Assembly (NCBI RefSeq): GCF_000373985.1
Contig: NZ_KB892900.1
Coordinates: 109,059-173,058, forward strand
Source: Desulfobacter curvatus DSM 3379
Lineage (GTDB): Bacteria > Desulfobacterota > Desulfobacteria > Desulfobacterales > Desulfobacteraceae
DNA: 64,000 nt
Reading direction: 5' to 3'
The position numbers and the translations under genes are program-made. The notes beneath the pieces are model-generated. The model did no database searches and was not told the origin of the DNA. It saw nothing but the letters and a program-made list of their open reading frames with translations. Below, piece after piece: positions 51,388 to 60,308 of this stretch. Position 1 is the first letter of the stretch. Each line of letters opens with the position of its first letter.

Positions 51388-53562
51388 TTAGACTTTAAAT
51401 TTGGACATCATATGAGCAAGCGTTTCCGCCAATTTCGACAAGCCGGCTGCTTTATTTTTTACCTGCTGGCTGGCATCCACAATCTGCGAGGCCGCAGTGG
51501 TTACTTCGGCCGCATCTTCGGATACCCCTTTTGCCACGACGGATCCTTCGGAAATATTCTCATTTACCTCTGAAATACCGACCGACGCCTGGGAAATATT
51601 CTGGGTAATTTCATTGGTGGTTGCGGACTGTTCTTCAACAGCCGCCGCAATGGTTGAAACAATTTCATTGATATCTTCCACCACTTTTGTGATGGAGATG
51701 ATTTCTGCAGTGGTACCTTCGGTGGATTGTTGGATGCCGGTCACACGTTCTTTAATTTGGCTGGAGGCACCGGCTGTCTGGTTTGCCAGGTCTTTAATCT
51801 CATTGGCAACGACGGCAAACCCTTTTCCGGCCTCGCCGGCTCTGGCTGCCTCAATGGTTGCGTTCAGGGCCAGCAGGTTGACCTGGGAAGAGATTTCGGT
51901 AATGGTTTCCACCACGGTAAATATTTCTTTGGCTGCCGTGCCGAGATCTTCTACCTGGGTGCTGGCATGTTCTGTCTGCCCCACAGCCTCAGTTGTCATG
52001 TCACGGGCTTTTTCGGCATTATGGGCGATTTCCAAAATCGTTGAACTCATCCCCTCGGATGCGGCCGAAACCATGTTGATATTCCCGGCAGCCTGCTCCA
52101 TGGCTGCAGACATCGAATCCATATTCAAACTCATTTTTTCCGATGCCGATGTAACTGAATCTGCCCGCCCCGAGGTCTCTACGGCTGCTGAATTCAAATG
52201 ATCGGAAATGCCGGCAAGCTCTGATGAGGCGTCTGTAAGCTCCCCGGTATCTGTCTTTATTTTCGCAATCATGGTTTGGATATTTTTAATGAACCGGTTA
52301 AATCCTTCTGCCAGTTCCTGGGTCTCGTCACCGGAGTCATCAATAATCCGCTTGGTCAGATCTCCTTCACCCGAAGCAATGTCTTTAAGCATATTGATCA
52401 TCTTACGTAAAGGTGCCACAATTCCTTTGGCCACAACAAAATAGGAGACTATCACTGACAGCACCATAATTCCCAGAACAATGGACAGGATTTTTACGGT
52501 TGCCGCTTTTACGGTGCGTCTTATTTCCTGCTGCTCGTTGGCAACTGCGGCTTCCACATCATCGGTATAGGTGCCTGTGCCGATGTACCAGTCCCATTCA
52601 GGCAATTTCCTTACATAGGAAATTTTTTGGAAATTTTCACTGCCACCTGGTTTGTTATAGAAATATGATAGAAAATCTCCCTCGGTGCGGGCATTGGCCT
52701 TTTTAACCAGTTCCCGGACAATATAGAGCCCTTTGCCGTCCTTTAAATCCCATTCATTCGTGCCCACAGCTTCGGGCCGGTTGGGCATGAGGATACAATT
52801 GCCCTTGGAGTCATAAATGAAAAAATAGCCAAGGTTGTTTTTTCCATACCGGATGGATCCGATATTTCGGAGGGCATCCTGCTGGGCCTCTTTTTCAGTG
52901 GATTCAAGGTAAACGCCGGCACCAATGATCCAATTCCAGGGCGTAAATAGTTTGACATAAGAGATTTTATCCTGGGGTTTATCAAAGCCGGGTTTAGGCC
53001 ATTTATAATCCACAAATCCCTCGCCGTCTTTTCTTGCAAGGCGCTCCATTTCAACAAAGAGCTTTACGCCATCAGGATCTTTAAAATTTCTAAGGGATTT
53101 GCCGTTCAAGTGACTGCTTAGGGGGTGATGAACCATGTATCCGTCCATGTCCTGAATCCAAAAATAGTTCTTACCGTCTACACCCCAGCGCATTTTGTCA
53201 ATCACTTTGACGGCAGCTGCCTGGCGTTCTTCCAGGGATCTGAAATCGTCGGACATATTGTTAGCTTCGAATACGGAAATGGCCTGATTGACTACCGCTT
53301 TGACACTATCTCCATAGGTTTTTCGGATGGCATTTTTATCCCTTGCCACATCAAGGCGGGCTTTGGCAATGGTGTAAGCAGAGGACACCAGATCCTTGAC
53401 GTGTTCTTTTTTAACCACCATCATATCCGTGCTATATTTCTCAATGGCGATCCGGCCCTCATACTTCAAAGCGGATACCGAAAAAAATAAAGCAGCTCCG
53501 CCCACAAGCACCATGGCAGAAATGATAAGAAGGTTTACTTTTGATCCGATTTTCAGCTTCAT
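51388..53562 (-). CDS. Methyl-accepting chemotaxis protein with two Cache domains
   Basis: N-terminal transmembrane helix (residues 8-28), then a large periplasmic region with two Cache_2-type units: DGYMVHHPLSSHLNG with TPWNWIIGAGVYL (~140-220), and NCILMPNRPEAVGTNEW with LPEWDWYIGTGTY (~255-340). A second helix (~360-382), a HAMP domain (~385-435), and a methyl-accepting domain with the hairpin tip EISSQVNLLALNATIEAARAGEAGKGFAVVANE (split here into its key residues E, N and E) near 565-595 follow. No C-terminal CheR/CheB pentapeptide. Cache units of this kind usually sense small organic acids. Monocistronic on the minus strand. Confidence 0.92.
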   Translation of the reverse strand: MKLKIGSKVNLLIISAMVLVGGAALFFSVSALKYEGRIAIEKYSTDMMVVKKEHVKDLVSSAYTIAKARLDVARDKNAIRKTYGDSVKAVVNQAISVFEANNMSDDFRSLEERQAAAVKVIDKMRWGVDGKNYFWIQDMDGYMVHHPLSSHLNGKSLRNFKDPDGVKLFVEMERLARKDGEGFVDYKWPKPGFDKPQDKISYVKLFTPWNWIIGAGVYLESTEKEAQQDALRNIGSIRYGKNNLGYFFIYDSKGNCILMPNRPEAVGTNEWDLKDGKGLYIVRELVKKANARTEGDFLSYFYNKPGGSENFQKISYVRKLPEWDWYIGTGTYTDDVEAAVANEQQEIRRTVKAATVKILSIVLGIMVLSVIVSYFVVAKGIVAPLRKMINMLKDIASGEGDLTKRIIDDSGDETQELAEGFNRFIKNIQTMIAKIKTDTGELTDASSELAGISDHLNSAAVETSGRADSVTSASEKMSLNMDSMSAAMEQAAGNINMVSAASEGMSSTILEIAHNAEKARDMTTEAVGQTEHASTQVEDLGTAAKEIFTVVETITEISSQVNLLALNATIEAARAGEAGKGFAVVANEIKDLANQTAGASSQIKERVTGIQQSTEGTTAEIISITKVVEDINEIVSTIAAAVEEQSATTNEITQNISQASVGISEVNENISEGSVVAKGVSEDAAEVTTAASQIVDASQQVKNKAAGLSKLAETLAHMMSKFKV

Positions 53563-53984
53563 TATGTTCTCCTCCGCACAAAGATTTTTATGGAAAAAGA
53601 ATAATTAGGTATTTATGAATTACCTGCGCTATGACCTGATTAACGATTTGTTATTTGTTAGAATTTTTATTTTTTGAAAATAGCATGGGGTATTTTTAAT
53701 GTAAACGAAAACATTATCTATGGTCTTCCTCTATTAGTCTGTGACGATTTTTCGGTATTGTGATTCTCTGCAAAAAACATTATCTAACATTGTCCTTCAT
53801 ATAACAGCCATGGACTGGCCTGGTCTATCACCACCCAGCCCACAACGAATGTTGAAAGATCTGTCTGGGTTACACAGACTTTCTTATAAAATTAGTGCCG
53901 GATGAAATGATAAAGGGAGAAGGGATATGGGAATTGATTTTTCTGGAGAAAAAATTCAAAGGATGAAAAAGAAAGAGGTTTGCG
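53563..53984. other. 422-nt divergent region with repeat copy D and a tiny leader ORF
   Basis: Between the chemoreceptor (minus) and acyltransferase (plus) genes. It holds repeat copy D (53801-53850) and a 22-codon reading frame (53927-53995). No other structure was recognised. Confidence 0.55.
53801..53850 (-). repeat. Interspersed repeat copy D
   Basis: On the plus strand ATAACAGCCATGGACTGGCC, then TATCACCACCCAGCCCACAA; i.e. the reverse complement of the orientation of copies A-C. Confidence 0.65.
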
Positions 53985-53995
53985 ATGGGTATTAA
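53927..53995 (+). CDS. Possible 22-residue leader peptide overlapping the acyltransferase start
   Basis: AAAGGGAGAAGGGAT lies before the ATG at 53927. The frame reads MGIDFSGEKIQRMKKKEVCD and ends at a TAA (53993-53995) 8 nt inside the acyltransferase gene. The strong ribosome-binding site belongs to this frame, while the acyltransferase ATG has only a weak AAGAGG, so translational coupling is possible. There is no protein-level support. Confidence 0.3.
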   Translation: MGIDFSGEKIQRMKKKEVCDGY

Positions 53996-54557
53996 TCCTT
54001 TCCCATGTCTGTTTAGTACCCTTGGCAAGTGTATTTATGCAGGGATGGGCTGGACTTATGATCCGTTGCCGGCCTACTGGGAACCCAGATGTGTGGTCAT
54101 AGGTTTCCCCCATACAACCAACATGGACACGGTTCGTGCCCTGACCTATATCAAACTTACCGGGATGAATGCAAAACTGCTGATCAAATCCAAATGGTTC
54201 TTTTTTCCCATGTCGATTTTTTTAAAAAGTCTTGGGGGACTTCCGGTAAAGCGGGACAAGTCCAATGGATTTGTGGATGGCGTAATTAAAAAGTTTGAAG
54301 AAAATGAAGATCTGGTGGTGGCATTGGTGCCCGAAGGCACCCGCAAGTCGGTGTCCACAATCAAGACCGGATTTTGGTACATTGCCAAAGGCGCGAATGT
54401 TCCTATCCTCTGCTGGTATCTGGACAACCATAGCAAAAGAACCAGATGGCTGGGCAAAATACATCCCGGAAAAAGCCTGGAAGATGACCTGGATAAAATA
54501 CATTCAATTTATAAACGCGCCGGATTTTCAATTCCCACTAAAATTAAGAATAGGTAA
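53985..54557 (+). CDS. PlsC-like 1-acylglycerol-phosphate acyltransferase family protein
   Basis: 190-residue acyltransferase. The HX4D motif is HTTNMD (near residue 41); the downstream acyl-acceptor motifs GGLPVKRDKSNG (near 84) and VPEGTRKS (near 114) are clear. It lacks a strong membrane anchor, like the small PlsC-related proteins used for glycerol- or other lipid acylation. It is preceded by a possible leader peptide and followed by a non-coding stretch before the glutamate synthase genes, so it is probably a single-gene transcript. Confidence 0.82.
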   Translation: MGINPFPCLFSTLGKCIYAGMGWTYDPLPAYWEPRCVVIGFPHTTNMDTVRALTYIKLTGMNAKLLIKSKWFFFPMSIFLKSLGGLPVKRDKSNGFVDGVIKKFEENEDLVVALVPEGTRKSVSTIKTGFWYIAKGANVPILCWYLDNHSKRTRWLGKIHPGKSLEDDLDKIHSIYKRAGFSIPTKIKNR

Positions 54558-54835
54558 ATTCGATATTTTTTTATCTAAAGTTTTCCTCAACGGCAGAACT
54601 TTTGCATATTTGCATTTTACACAACATGGGCGCGTTATTATGAATAAAATTTAATTATTTGTATATTTATTCGATGTCGTAGGTATCTCCGCATTGCGAG
54701 CCCCACCTCGCAAACACTCTTGTTCGGAAAATAAAGATTGACAGTCTTACCAAGTGGCTTTAGTGTTTAAGTTTCGAAATTTTGACCCGCAGTCTTTTGA
54801 CTGCTTAAAGATAAAGACCATAAGGAGTTAAAAAT
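54558..54835. other. Leader region of the glutamate synthase operon
   Basis: Candidate promoter TTGACA (54739-54744), 17 nt, TAGTGT (54762-54767); the -10 is poor. Upstream is a 7-bp hairpin (TTGCGAG, 54694-54700, with 54707-54713), and downstream a small GCAGTC-TTTT-GACTGC hairpin at 54789-54804 within the leader. No gene was seen. Confidence 0.4.
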
Positions 54836-55966
54836 ATGTGTCGTCTGTTTGCAATCACCAGCAAGGACCCTCTGTCTCCGATGCTGGCCATCAAAGCCCT
54901 TGACGTGATGAAGGAAGGGCATGACGGTTCCGGCGTGGGGCTTTTGCTCCAGGACCTTGGTGGCACCTTTGAAGAGATGAAAGATGCTCCGATCCTGTCG
55001 GGAATCTTTACTGAAGAAGGCATCCGCCGTTTAGATCTTTTTATGATGAAACTTGGTTTCATGACCAAGCATAAAGTCTCTTTAAAACCACCGAAAACCC
55101 GGATAGAAGGGATGCCTAGACGACATGTCTATTTGATCAGAGCCTATGAACTGCCCGAAGACTGGGATGACCTGACACAAGAAGAACTGGCCGTAAGACT
55201 CTTGGATGTACGGCTTAAGATACGGGAAATGGGTGAAGAAAAAAATGACATGATCGTGTTTTCCTTCTGGCCGGACACCATCATGTTCAAGGAGATCGGG
55301 GATCCCATGAAACTGGCCGAATATCTACACCTTGATAGGAAGGAACTTAATGCACGGATTATCATGGCCCAGGGGCGGCAGAATACAAATTACGCCATTA
55401 ACCTGTATGCCTGCCATCCGTTTTTTATCAAGGGATATTGCACCATGACCAATGGTGAGAATACCGCTTTTATCCCCATCAAAGATTTTTTATCCTCAAG
55501 GGACATTCCCGGATACACCGGCTATCAATCTGATTCCGAGGTGTTTGCCCATATCCTCCACTTTTCCATGGAGGAGCTGGGTTTAGGCATTGACGGGTAT
55601 AAGCATGTGATCACGCCGCTTCAGCGTGCGACCCTTGAAAAACATCCCAATTTTGAATTTTTGGATCATTTGAAAAAGACCTGCCGTCCTTTAATCATTG
55701 ATGGTCCCAATATGGTGATCGGCACGTTGCCGGATCACTCCATGTTCATGGTTCAGGACCGCAAGAAATTGCGGCCCGGTGTGGTGGGGGGCAAGCCGGG
55801 GATGTTTGCTTTTTCATCCGAGATTTGCGGACTGGATGCCGTCATCCCGGACCGGGATAAAACCATGGATTTTCAACCCATGCACCTTGATACAGTTACT
55901 GTCAGCCCTGAGCGTCAGGAGGTAAAAATATGTCGTCAAACAGAAGCCTTGAACCTTCCTCTTTAA
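54836..55966 (+). CDS. Glutamate synthase glutaminase domain (archaeal-type GltB1)
   Basis: Class II glutamine amidotransferase: the chain starts MCRLFAIT, so Cys2 becomes the N-terminal nucleophile, and HDGSGVG lies near residue 30. It releases ammonia from glutamine for the synthase. In most bacteria this domain is the N-terminal part of a 1500-residue GltB; here it is a separate 376-residue protein, as in archaea and some anaerobes. The synthase-domain gene starts inside its 3' end (37-nt overlap), implying tight coupling. Confidence 0.85.
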   Translation: MCRLFAITSKDPLSPMLAIKALDVMKEGHDGSGVGLLLQDLGGTFEEMKDAPILSGIFTEEGIRRLDLFMMKLGFMTKHKVSLKPPKTRIEGMPRRHVYLIRAYELPEDWDDLTQEELAVRLLDVRLKIREMGEEKNDMIVFSFWPDTIMFKEIGDPMKLAEYLHLDRKELNARIIMAQGRQNTNYAINLYACHPFFIKGYCTMTNGENTAFIPIKDFLSSRDIPGYTGYQSDSEVFAHILHFSMEELGLGIDGYKHVITPLQRATLEKHPNFEFLDHLKKTCRPLIIDGPNMVIGTLPDHSMFMVQDRKKLRPGVVGGKPGMFAFSSEICGLDAVIPDRDKTMDFQPMHLDTVTVSPERQEVKICRQTEALNLPL

Positions 55967-57564
55967 GTCTGAATGATCTGCCCTGGCAGGTCGAATATAA
56001 TAATGACCGGTGTACCCTGTGCGGTCAATGTACGGCTGTGTGTCCGGTTAAGGCCATCTCCCTGCATCCGTTCCAGAAACGGATCATAAAAACGTCTGTG
56101 GGCAAAAATACCGAGCACAGTAATGATTATGATACCTTTTATGGTATCCGCCAGGATACCCGGGTTGAAAATGCTTGCATCGGCTGTGCCATGTGTACCC
56201 TGGTCTGTCCCAATGATGCCATTCGGCCCGTAAAAAATCCCGGCCTGGACAGGATGAAATTTCACATCAATCAGCATGGTATTCCCCGGCGCAGAGGCGG
56301 CCGGCGCAACGATTCGGGATCAGTGCTTGACAGAATCAAGTTCACCAGAATTTCCATGCTTACGGACCCGGCCTTGGATGCCGGGCGTCATGAATTTGAG
56401 ATGCGTACCCTGCTCGGCCGGGTGCTTCCCCCCAGGGAAAACATGAAGCGACTGCGGGAAAAGGGATGGATTCCGCCGGTCCGGGAAATTTATCCTTTGA
56501 TCATTGGCGGCATGTCCTTTGGGGCACTCTCCCCGACCATGTGGGAAGGTTTGCAGATGGGGGTTGCCTACCTGAACGAAGAGATGGGTATGCCCGTTCG
56601 CATCTGTACCGGTGAAGGGGGGTGCCCGCCACGGTTGCTGCGCTCCCGGTTTCTTAAATATGTGATTCTGCAAATTGCTTCCGGCTATTTCGGCTGGGAC
56701 GAGATTATCCACGCCATTCCGCATATGAAAGAAGATCCCTGCGCCATTGAGATCAAATATGGTCAGGGGGCAAAACCCGGTGATGGTGGCCTTTTGATGT
56801 GGCATAAAGTGAATAAACTTATTGCCGCCATCCGGGGTGTGCCTCAGGGCGTCAGCCTGCCCAGCCCCCCGACCCATCAGACCCAGTACTCCATTGAAGA
56901 GTCCGTGGCCAAAATGATCCTGTCCATGTCCATGGCATGGGGGTTCCGGGTGCCGGTGTATCCCAAAATTTCCGCCTCATCCACTTCTTTGGCGGTGATG
57001 AACAACCTGACGCGTAACGACTATGCGGCAGGGCTTGCCATTGACGGCGAAGACGGTGGTACTGGGGCTGCGTATGCCGTTTCCATGGACCACATGGGTC
57101 ACCCCATCGCCAGTTGTGTCCGGGATAATTACCTGAACCTGACATCCATTGGTAAACAAAATGAAGTCCCCATCTTTGCCGGAGGCGGTATTGGTAAGAA
57201 CGGCAACATTGCTGCCAATGCCGCTGCCCTGATCATGCTGGGTGCATCCGGGGTTCAGATCGGAAAATATGCGATGCAGGCCGCAGCCGGCTGCGTGGGT
57301 ACGGAGGAAGACCGGTGCAACGTGTGCAACCTGGGCATCTGTCCCAAGGGCATCACCTCCCAGGACCCCAGGCTCTACCGCCGCCTTGATCCGGAAGATG
57401 TGGCCCAGCGCCTGGTGGATATTTTTATCTCCTTTGACACGCAGCTCAAAAAAATTGTAGCACCCCTGGGACGCTCCACCTCCCTCCCCATCGGCATGTC
57501 CGATGCGCTGGGAATTGATGATAAAAACATTGCTGACCGCCTCAGTATTAAGTACGTGGTGTAA
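55930..57564 (+). CDS. Glutamate synthase FMN domain with N-terminal ferredoxin module (archaeal-type GltB2)
   Basis: ATG at 55930 follows AGGAGG within the previous gene. Residues ~20-95 carry two [4Fe-4S] motifs (CTLCGQCTAVCP, CIGCAMCTLVCP). From ~170 there is the FMN-binding glutamate synthase barrel: IIGGMSFGALSP near 188, GEGGCPPR near 228, KYGQGAKPGDGG near 275, ISASSTSLAVMN near 345, DGEDGGTGAAYA near 368 and IFAGGGIGKNG near 410, ending with the cluster-binding CNVCNLGICPKGI near 460. It makes glutamate from 2-oxoglutarate and ammonia with electrons from ferredoxin or the next subunit. Confidence 0.92.
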   Translation: MSSNRSLEPSSLSLNDLPWQVEYNNDRCTLCGQCTAVCPVKAISLHPFQKRIIKTSVGKNTEHSNDYDTFYGIRQDTRVENACIGCAMCTLVCPNDAIRPVKNPGLDRMKFHINQHGIPRRRGGRRNDSGSVLDRIKFTRISMLTDPALDAGRHEFEMRTLLGRVLPPRENMKRLREKGWIPPVREIYPLIIGGMSFGALSPTMWEGLQMGVAYLNEEMGMPVRICTGEGGCPPRLLRSRFLKYVILQIASGYFGWDEIIHAIPHMKEDPCAIEIKYGQGAKPGDGGLLMWHKVNKLIAAIRGVPQGVSLPSPPTHQTQYSIEESVAKMILSMSMAWGFRVPVYPKISASSTSLAVMNNLTRNDYAAGLAIDGEDGGTGAAYAVSMDHMGHPIASCVRDNYLNLTSIGKQNEVPIFAGGGIGKNGNIAANAAALIMLGASGVQIGKYAMQAAAGCVGTEEDRCNVCNLGICPKGITSQDPRLYRRLDPEDVAQRLVDIFISFDTQLKKIVAPLGRSTSLPIGMSDALGIDDKNIADRLSIKYVV

Positions 57565-57577
57565 AGGAGGACGGGAT

Positions 57578-59908
57578 ATGAAAAAAAGCGACTATATTTT
57601 TGTAGCAGGTAAAAGAGACGAAAAACGGATTCCCTCACGGGTGCTTGAGGATATTATTCAACAGCATGTCAAGCGGGGCAACAGAAAACTTGAAGTCCAG
57701 GCCTTTGGCCAGCACGGCATTGGCGGGCGACTCTGGAATTCAGCCCCTGACACCATGGACATCCGTATCATTGGTCATTCCGGCCAGCGCACAGGCTCCC
57801 TGGGTACACCCTATACCAGAATAGAGGTCATGGGCCCTGCCTCGGATGATATCGGCTGGCTCAATGCCGGTGCTGAAATCATCGTGCACGGATCTGCCAC
57901 CAACGGGGCCATGAACGGCGCAGCCCAGGGTAAGGTGTTTGTAGGCGGCTCCATTGGCGCCCGGGGCATGACCATGACCAAGCGAAATCCCAGATTTGAA
58001 CCCCCTGAGTTGTGGGTCCTGGGAGCGGCAGGGGATTACTTTGGTGAGTTTATGGCTGGCGGCATTGCCGTTATTTGCGGCTTAAACGCCGCCAACCCGG
58101 AACAGGTTCTGGGCTACAGACCCCTGGTGGGCATGGTCGGCGGAAAGGTTTTTGTTCGTGGTGAAGCCAATACTTATTCCGACAAGGATGCCAAGGAAGT
58201 GGACCTGGATGATCAGGAATGGGAATGGCTGCTCCAGGGCCTTAAAATTTTTCTTAAGAAAATCGAACAGCCGAAATTACTTGACGAACTGGCTGTGCGA
58301 AAAGAATGGCGGCTGTTTGAAGCTAAAAACCCCCAGGAAAAGGCCGATGGTCCGGATAGAAGATCCATGTCGTGGTTCAGGGAACAGATCTGGGATATGG
58401 AGCTTGGCCGCGGCGGCTTGATCGGAGATCTCCAGGAAACGGAAAAGGGCACTGTGCCGGTCATTACCAAGGGCGAGTACAGAAGATATATTCCTGTCTG
58501 GGAGCAGGGTAAATATATTTCGCCCTGCCAGGCATCCTGCCCCACCGGAATTCCGGTCCAGCAGCGCTGGGCCATGGTCCGGACCGATAACATTGATGAA
58601 GCCATCTCCATGGGCCTTGAGTATTCCCCGTTTCCGGCGACTGTGTGCGGTCACCTGTGCCCCAGTCCGTGTATGGCGTCCTGCACCCGAAATTTATCTT
58701 ATATGACGCCCATTAATGTTCGCCTTCTGGGACAGGCTGCCCAGAATATCAAACCGCCAAAGCCGGCTAAAAAATCCCAGAAGAAAGTAGCTGTTATCGG
58801 CGGAGGGCCGGGTGGTATTTCCGCGGCCTGGCAACTGACCATGAAAGGCCATACCGCTACGGTATTTGAAGCCGGGCAGACCATTGGCGGAAAAATTTCA
58901 GCTGTGATTCCTGAATCCCGAATCCCTGCCGAAACCCTGGATGCCGAAATAGACCGGATAAAGTCTTATATAAAGGATATAAGACTTGGAGAGGCCATTG
59001 ATGCGGAAAAATTCGATGAGATAAAAAAGAGCCATGACTATGTTGTGGTGGCAGCCGGTGCAAAAAAACCCAGATCCCTTCCGATTAAAGGTATTGAGCG
59101 GGCTGTTTTTGCCAATGATTTTCTTGAGCAGTCCAAGGCAAATAAGATAAAGCCCGGTAAAAAAATCGTGATCATCGGTGCCGGCAATGTGGGCTGTGAT
59201 GTGGCCACAGAAGCCCACCGGCTGGGTGCGGTTGATATCACCCTCATTGATGTTCAGAAACCGGCTGCATTCGGTAAGGAAAGAGAGGATGCCGAAAAAT
59301 GCGGTGCCCAATTCCGCTGGCCGCTGTTCACCAAGGAAATTAATGCCAAAGGGGTCGAACTTGAGAGTGGTGAAACGCTGCCGGCCAATACGGTGGTGAT
59401 CTCCATCGGAGACGTGCCGGACCTGTCCTTTCTTGGTGAAGGAATTGAGATTGAAAGAGGGTTTGTCAAGGTGAACGAAGCCGGCCGCTCCTCGGATGAA
59501 AAGGTTTTTGCCATCGGAGATGCCGTGGGCCCGGGGCTTATTACTGATGCCATCGGGGCGGGCAGACGGACGGCCATAGTTATTGATCAGCTTCTTAACG
59601 GCCAGGCACCGGATATGGAGGGCCTTGCCCCCATGATCGATACCCAGCGTATAAATTTGACCTATTATAATCCCAGGCAGGATGCTGACAACCTTGAGGA
59701 ATGCGGCCAGGACTGTGCCTCCTGCGGAAATTGCAGGGATTGCGGCATCTGCGTGGCAGTTTGCCCTGAAGGGGCCATCAGCCGTCAGGAAAAAGATACC
59801 GGCTTTGAATATGTGGTGGATGAATCCAAATGCATTGGATGCGGATTCTGCAAGGGGGCCTGTCCCTGCGGCATATGGGAGGTGATACCCAATACACCTC
59901 TGATGTGA
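57578..59908 (+). CDS. GXGXG domain (GltB3) fused to GltD-like NAD(P)-FAD oxidoreductase with C-terminal ferredoxin
   Basis: Start at 57578 supported by AAAGGAGG; the frame is open for 25 codons upstream. Residues ~1-250 form the GXGXG beta-helix of glutamate synthase (GWLNAGAEIIVHGSATNGAM near 96). Residues ~300-690 match the GltD small subunit: CQASCPTGIPVQQ, CGHLCPSPCMASC, FAD motif VIGGGPGGISAAW near 406, NAD(P) motif VIIGAGNVGCDVA near 532 and FAIGDAVGPG near 645. The end carries two 4Fe-4S motifs (CGNCRDCGICVAVCP, CIGCGFCKGACPC). One polypeptide thus joins two subunits that are separate elsewhere. Confidence 0.9.
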   Translation: MKKSDYIFVAGKRDEKRIPSRVLEDIIQQHVKRGNRKLEVQAFGQHGIGGRLWNSAPDTMDIRIIGHSGQRTGSLGTPYTRIEVMGPASDDIGWLNAGAEIIVHGSATNGAMNGAAQGKVFVGGSIGARGMTMTKRNPRFEPPELWVLGAAGDYFGEFMAGGIAVICGLNAANPEQVLGYRPLVGMVGGKVFVRGEANTYSDKDAKEVDLDDQEWEWLLQGLKIFLKKIEQPKLLDELAVRKEWRLFEAKNPQEKADGPDRRSMSWFREQIWDMELGRGGLIGDLQETEKGTVPVITKGEYRRYIPVWEQGKYISPCQASCPTGIPVQQRWAMVRTDNIDEAISMGLEYSPFPATVCGHLCPSPCMASCTRNLSYMTPINVRLLGQAAQNIKPPKPAKKSQKKVAVIGGGPGGISAAWQLTMKGHTATVFEAGQTIGGKISAVIPESRIPAETLDAEIDRIKSYIKDIRLGEAIDAEKFDEIKKSHDYVVVAAGAKKPRSLPIKGIERAVFANDFLEQSKANKIKPGKKIVIIGAGNVGCDVATEAHRLGAVDITLIDVQKPAAFGKEREDAEKCGAQFRWPLFTKEINAKGVELESGETLPANTVVISIGDVPDLSFLGEGIEIERGFVKVNEAGRSSDEKVFAIGDAVGPGLITDAIGAGRRTAIVIDQLLNGQAPDMEGLAPMIDTQRINLTYYNPRQDADNLEECGQDCASCGNCRDCGICVAVCPEGAISRQEKDTGFEYVVDESKCIGCGFCKGACPCGIWEVIPNTPLM

Positions 59909-59958
59909 TGTAACAACACGCAGTTAAAATTGTCGGAAAAACAATCAGGGGAAATATA

Positions 59959-60001
59959 AAAACGGTGCTGTTGCTCAACAGCACCGTTTTTCTTATTTTT
60001 T
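59959..60001 (+). terminator. Terminator of the glutamate synthase operon
   Basis: A 14-bp stem (AAAACGGTGCTGTT, 59959-59972, with 59977-59990), GCTC loop, then TCTTATTTTTT. Confidence 0.9.
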
Positions 60002-60019
60002 AGTATGAAAGCCCAAATA

Positions 60020-60094
60020 AGCTATTTTCATGTTTTGTTGTGGGCCGAAGCCTGGGTGTTGTAGATAGGCCAAGGGCGGCCCATGGCCGCTATA
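60020..60094 (+). repeat. Interspersed repeat copy A
   Basis: GCTATTTTCATGTTTTGTTG leads into TGGGCCGAAGCCTGGGTG, TTGTAGATAGGCC and GGCCCATGGCCGCTAT. The most complete copy; its last bases include the stop codon of the opposing Nif11-like gene. Confidence 0.65.
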
Positions 60095-60308
60095 CCCAAA
60101 TTCCTTTCTTTGGCGGATTGCCATATGAATCGAAAGAATCTCCATTAGCCTTCAATACCGCTTGCAGTTCTTCCACAGTAAACTTAAAACCATCTTCTTC
60201 TGCCATGTTGCAAAATTTCTCCATTGAAAAACAGTTATCATACTTTACACGGAATTTGCGGTCATCTGCACCTTTATCCAAAAAGGCCTGAACGTTTTCT
60301 TCTGACAT
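60090..60308 (-). CDS. Nif11-family small protein (72 aa)
   Basis: MSEENVQAFLDKGADDRKFR, a middle with CFSMEKFCNMAEEDGF and the FKFTVEELQAVLKANGD close match the Nif11 domain, the leader module of nitrile-hydratase-like and lanthipeptide (prochlorosin-type) RiPP precursors and also a free-standing small protein. The C-terminal tail after the domain (SFDSYGNPPKKGIWV) has no Gly-Gly cleavage site and no Cys, so a modified core peptide is not evident. No RiPP enzyme or peptidase-transporter is in the window. AGAAGT precedes the ATG. Role unknown; an orphan regulator or precursor are alternatives. Confidence 0.8.
   Translation of the reverse strand: MSEENVQAFLDKGADDRKFRVKYDNCFSMEKFCNMAEEDGFKFTVEELQAVLKANGDSFDSYGNPPKKGIWV

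Noticed and set aside
53892..54113. 73-codon minus-strand frame upstream of the chemoreceptor
   Set aside because: It overlaps the start of the acyltransferase gene, has no ribosome-binding site and no recognisable sequence.
60090..60308. Confirmed RiPP gene cluster
   Set aside because: Only the Nif11-like peptide is present; no modification enzyme, peptidase or dedicated transporter lies within the window.
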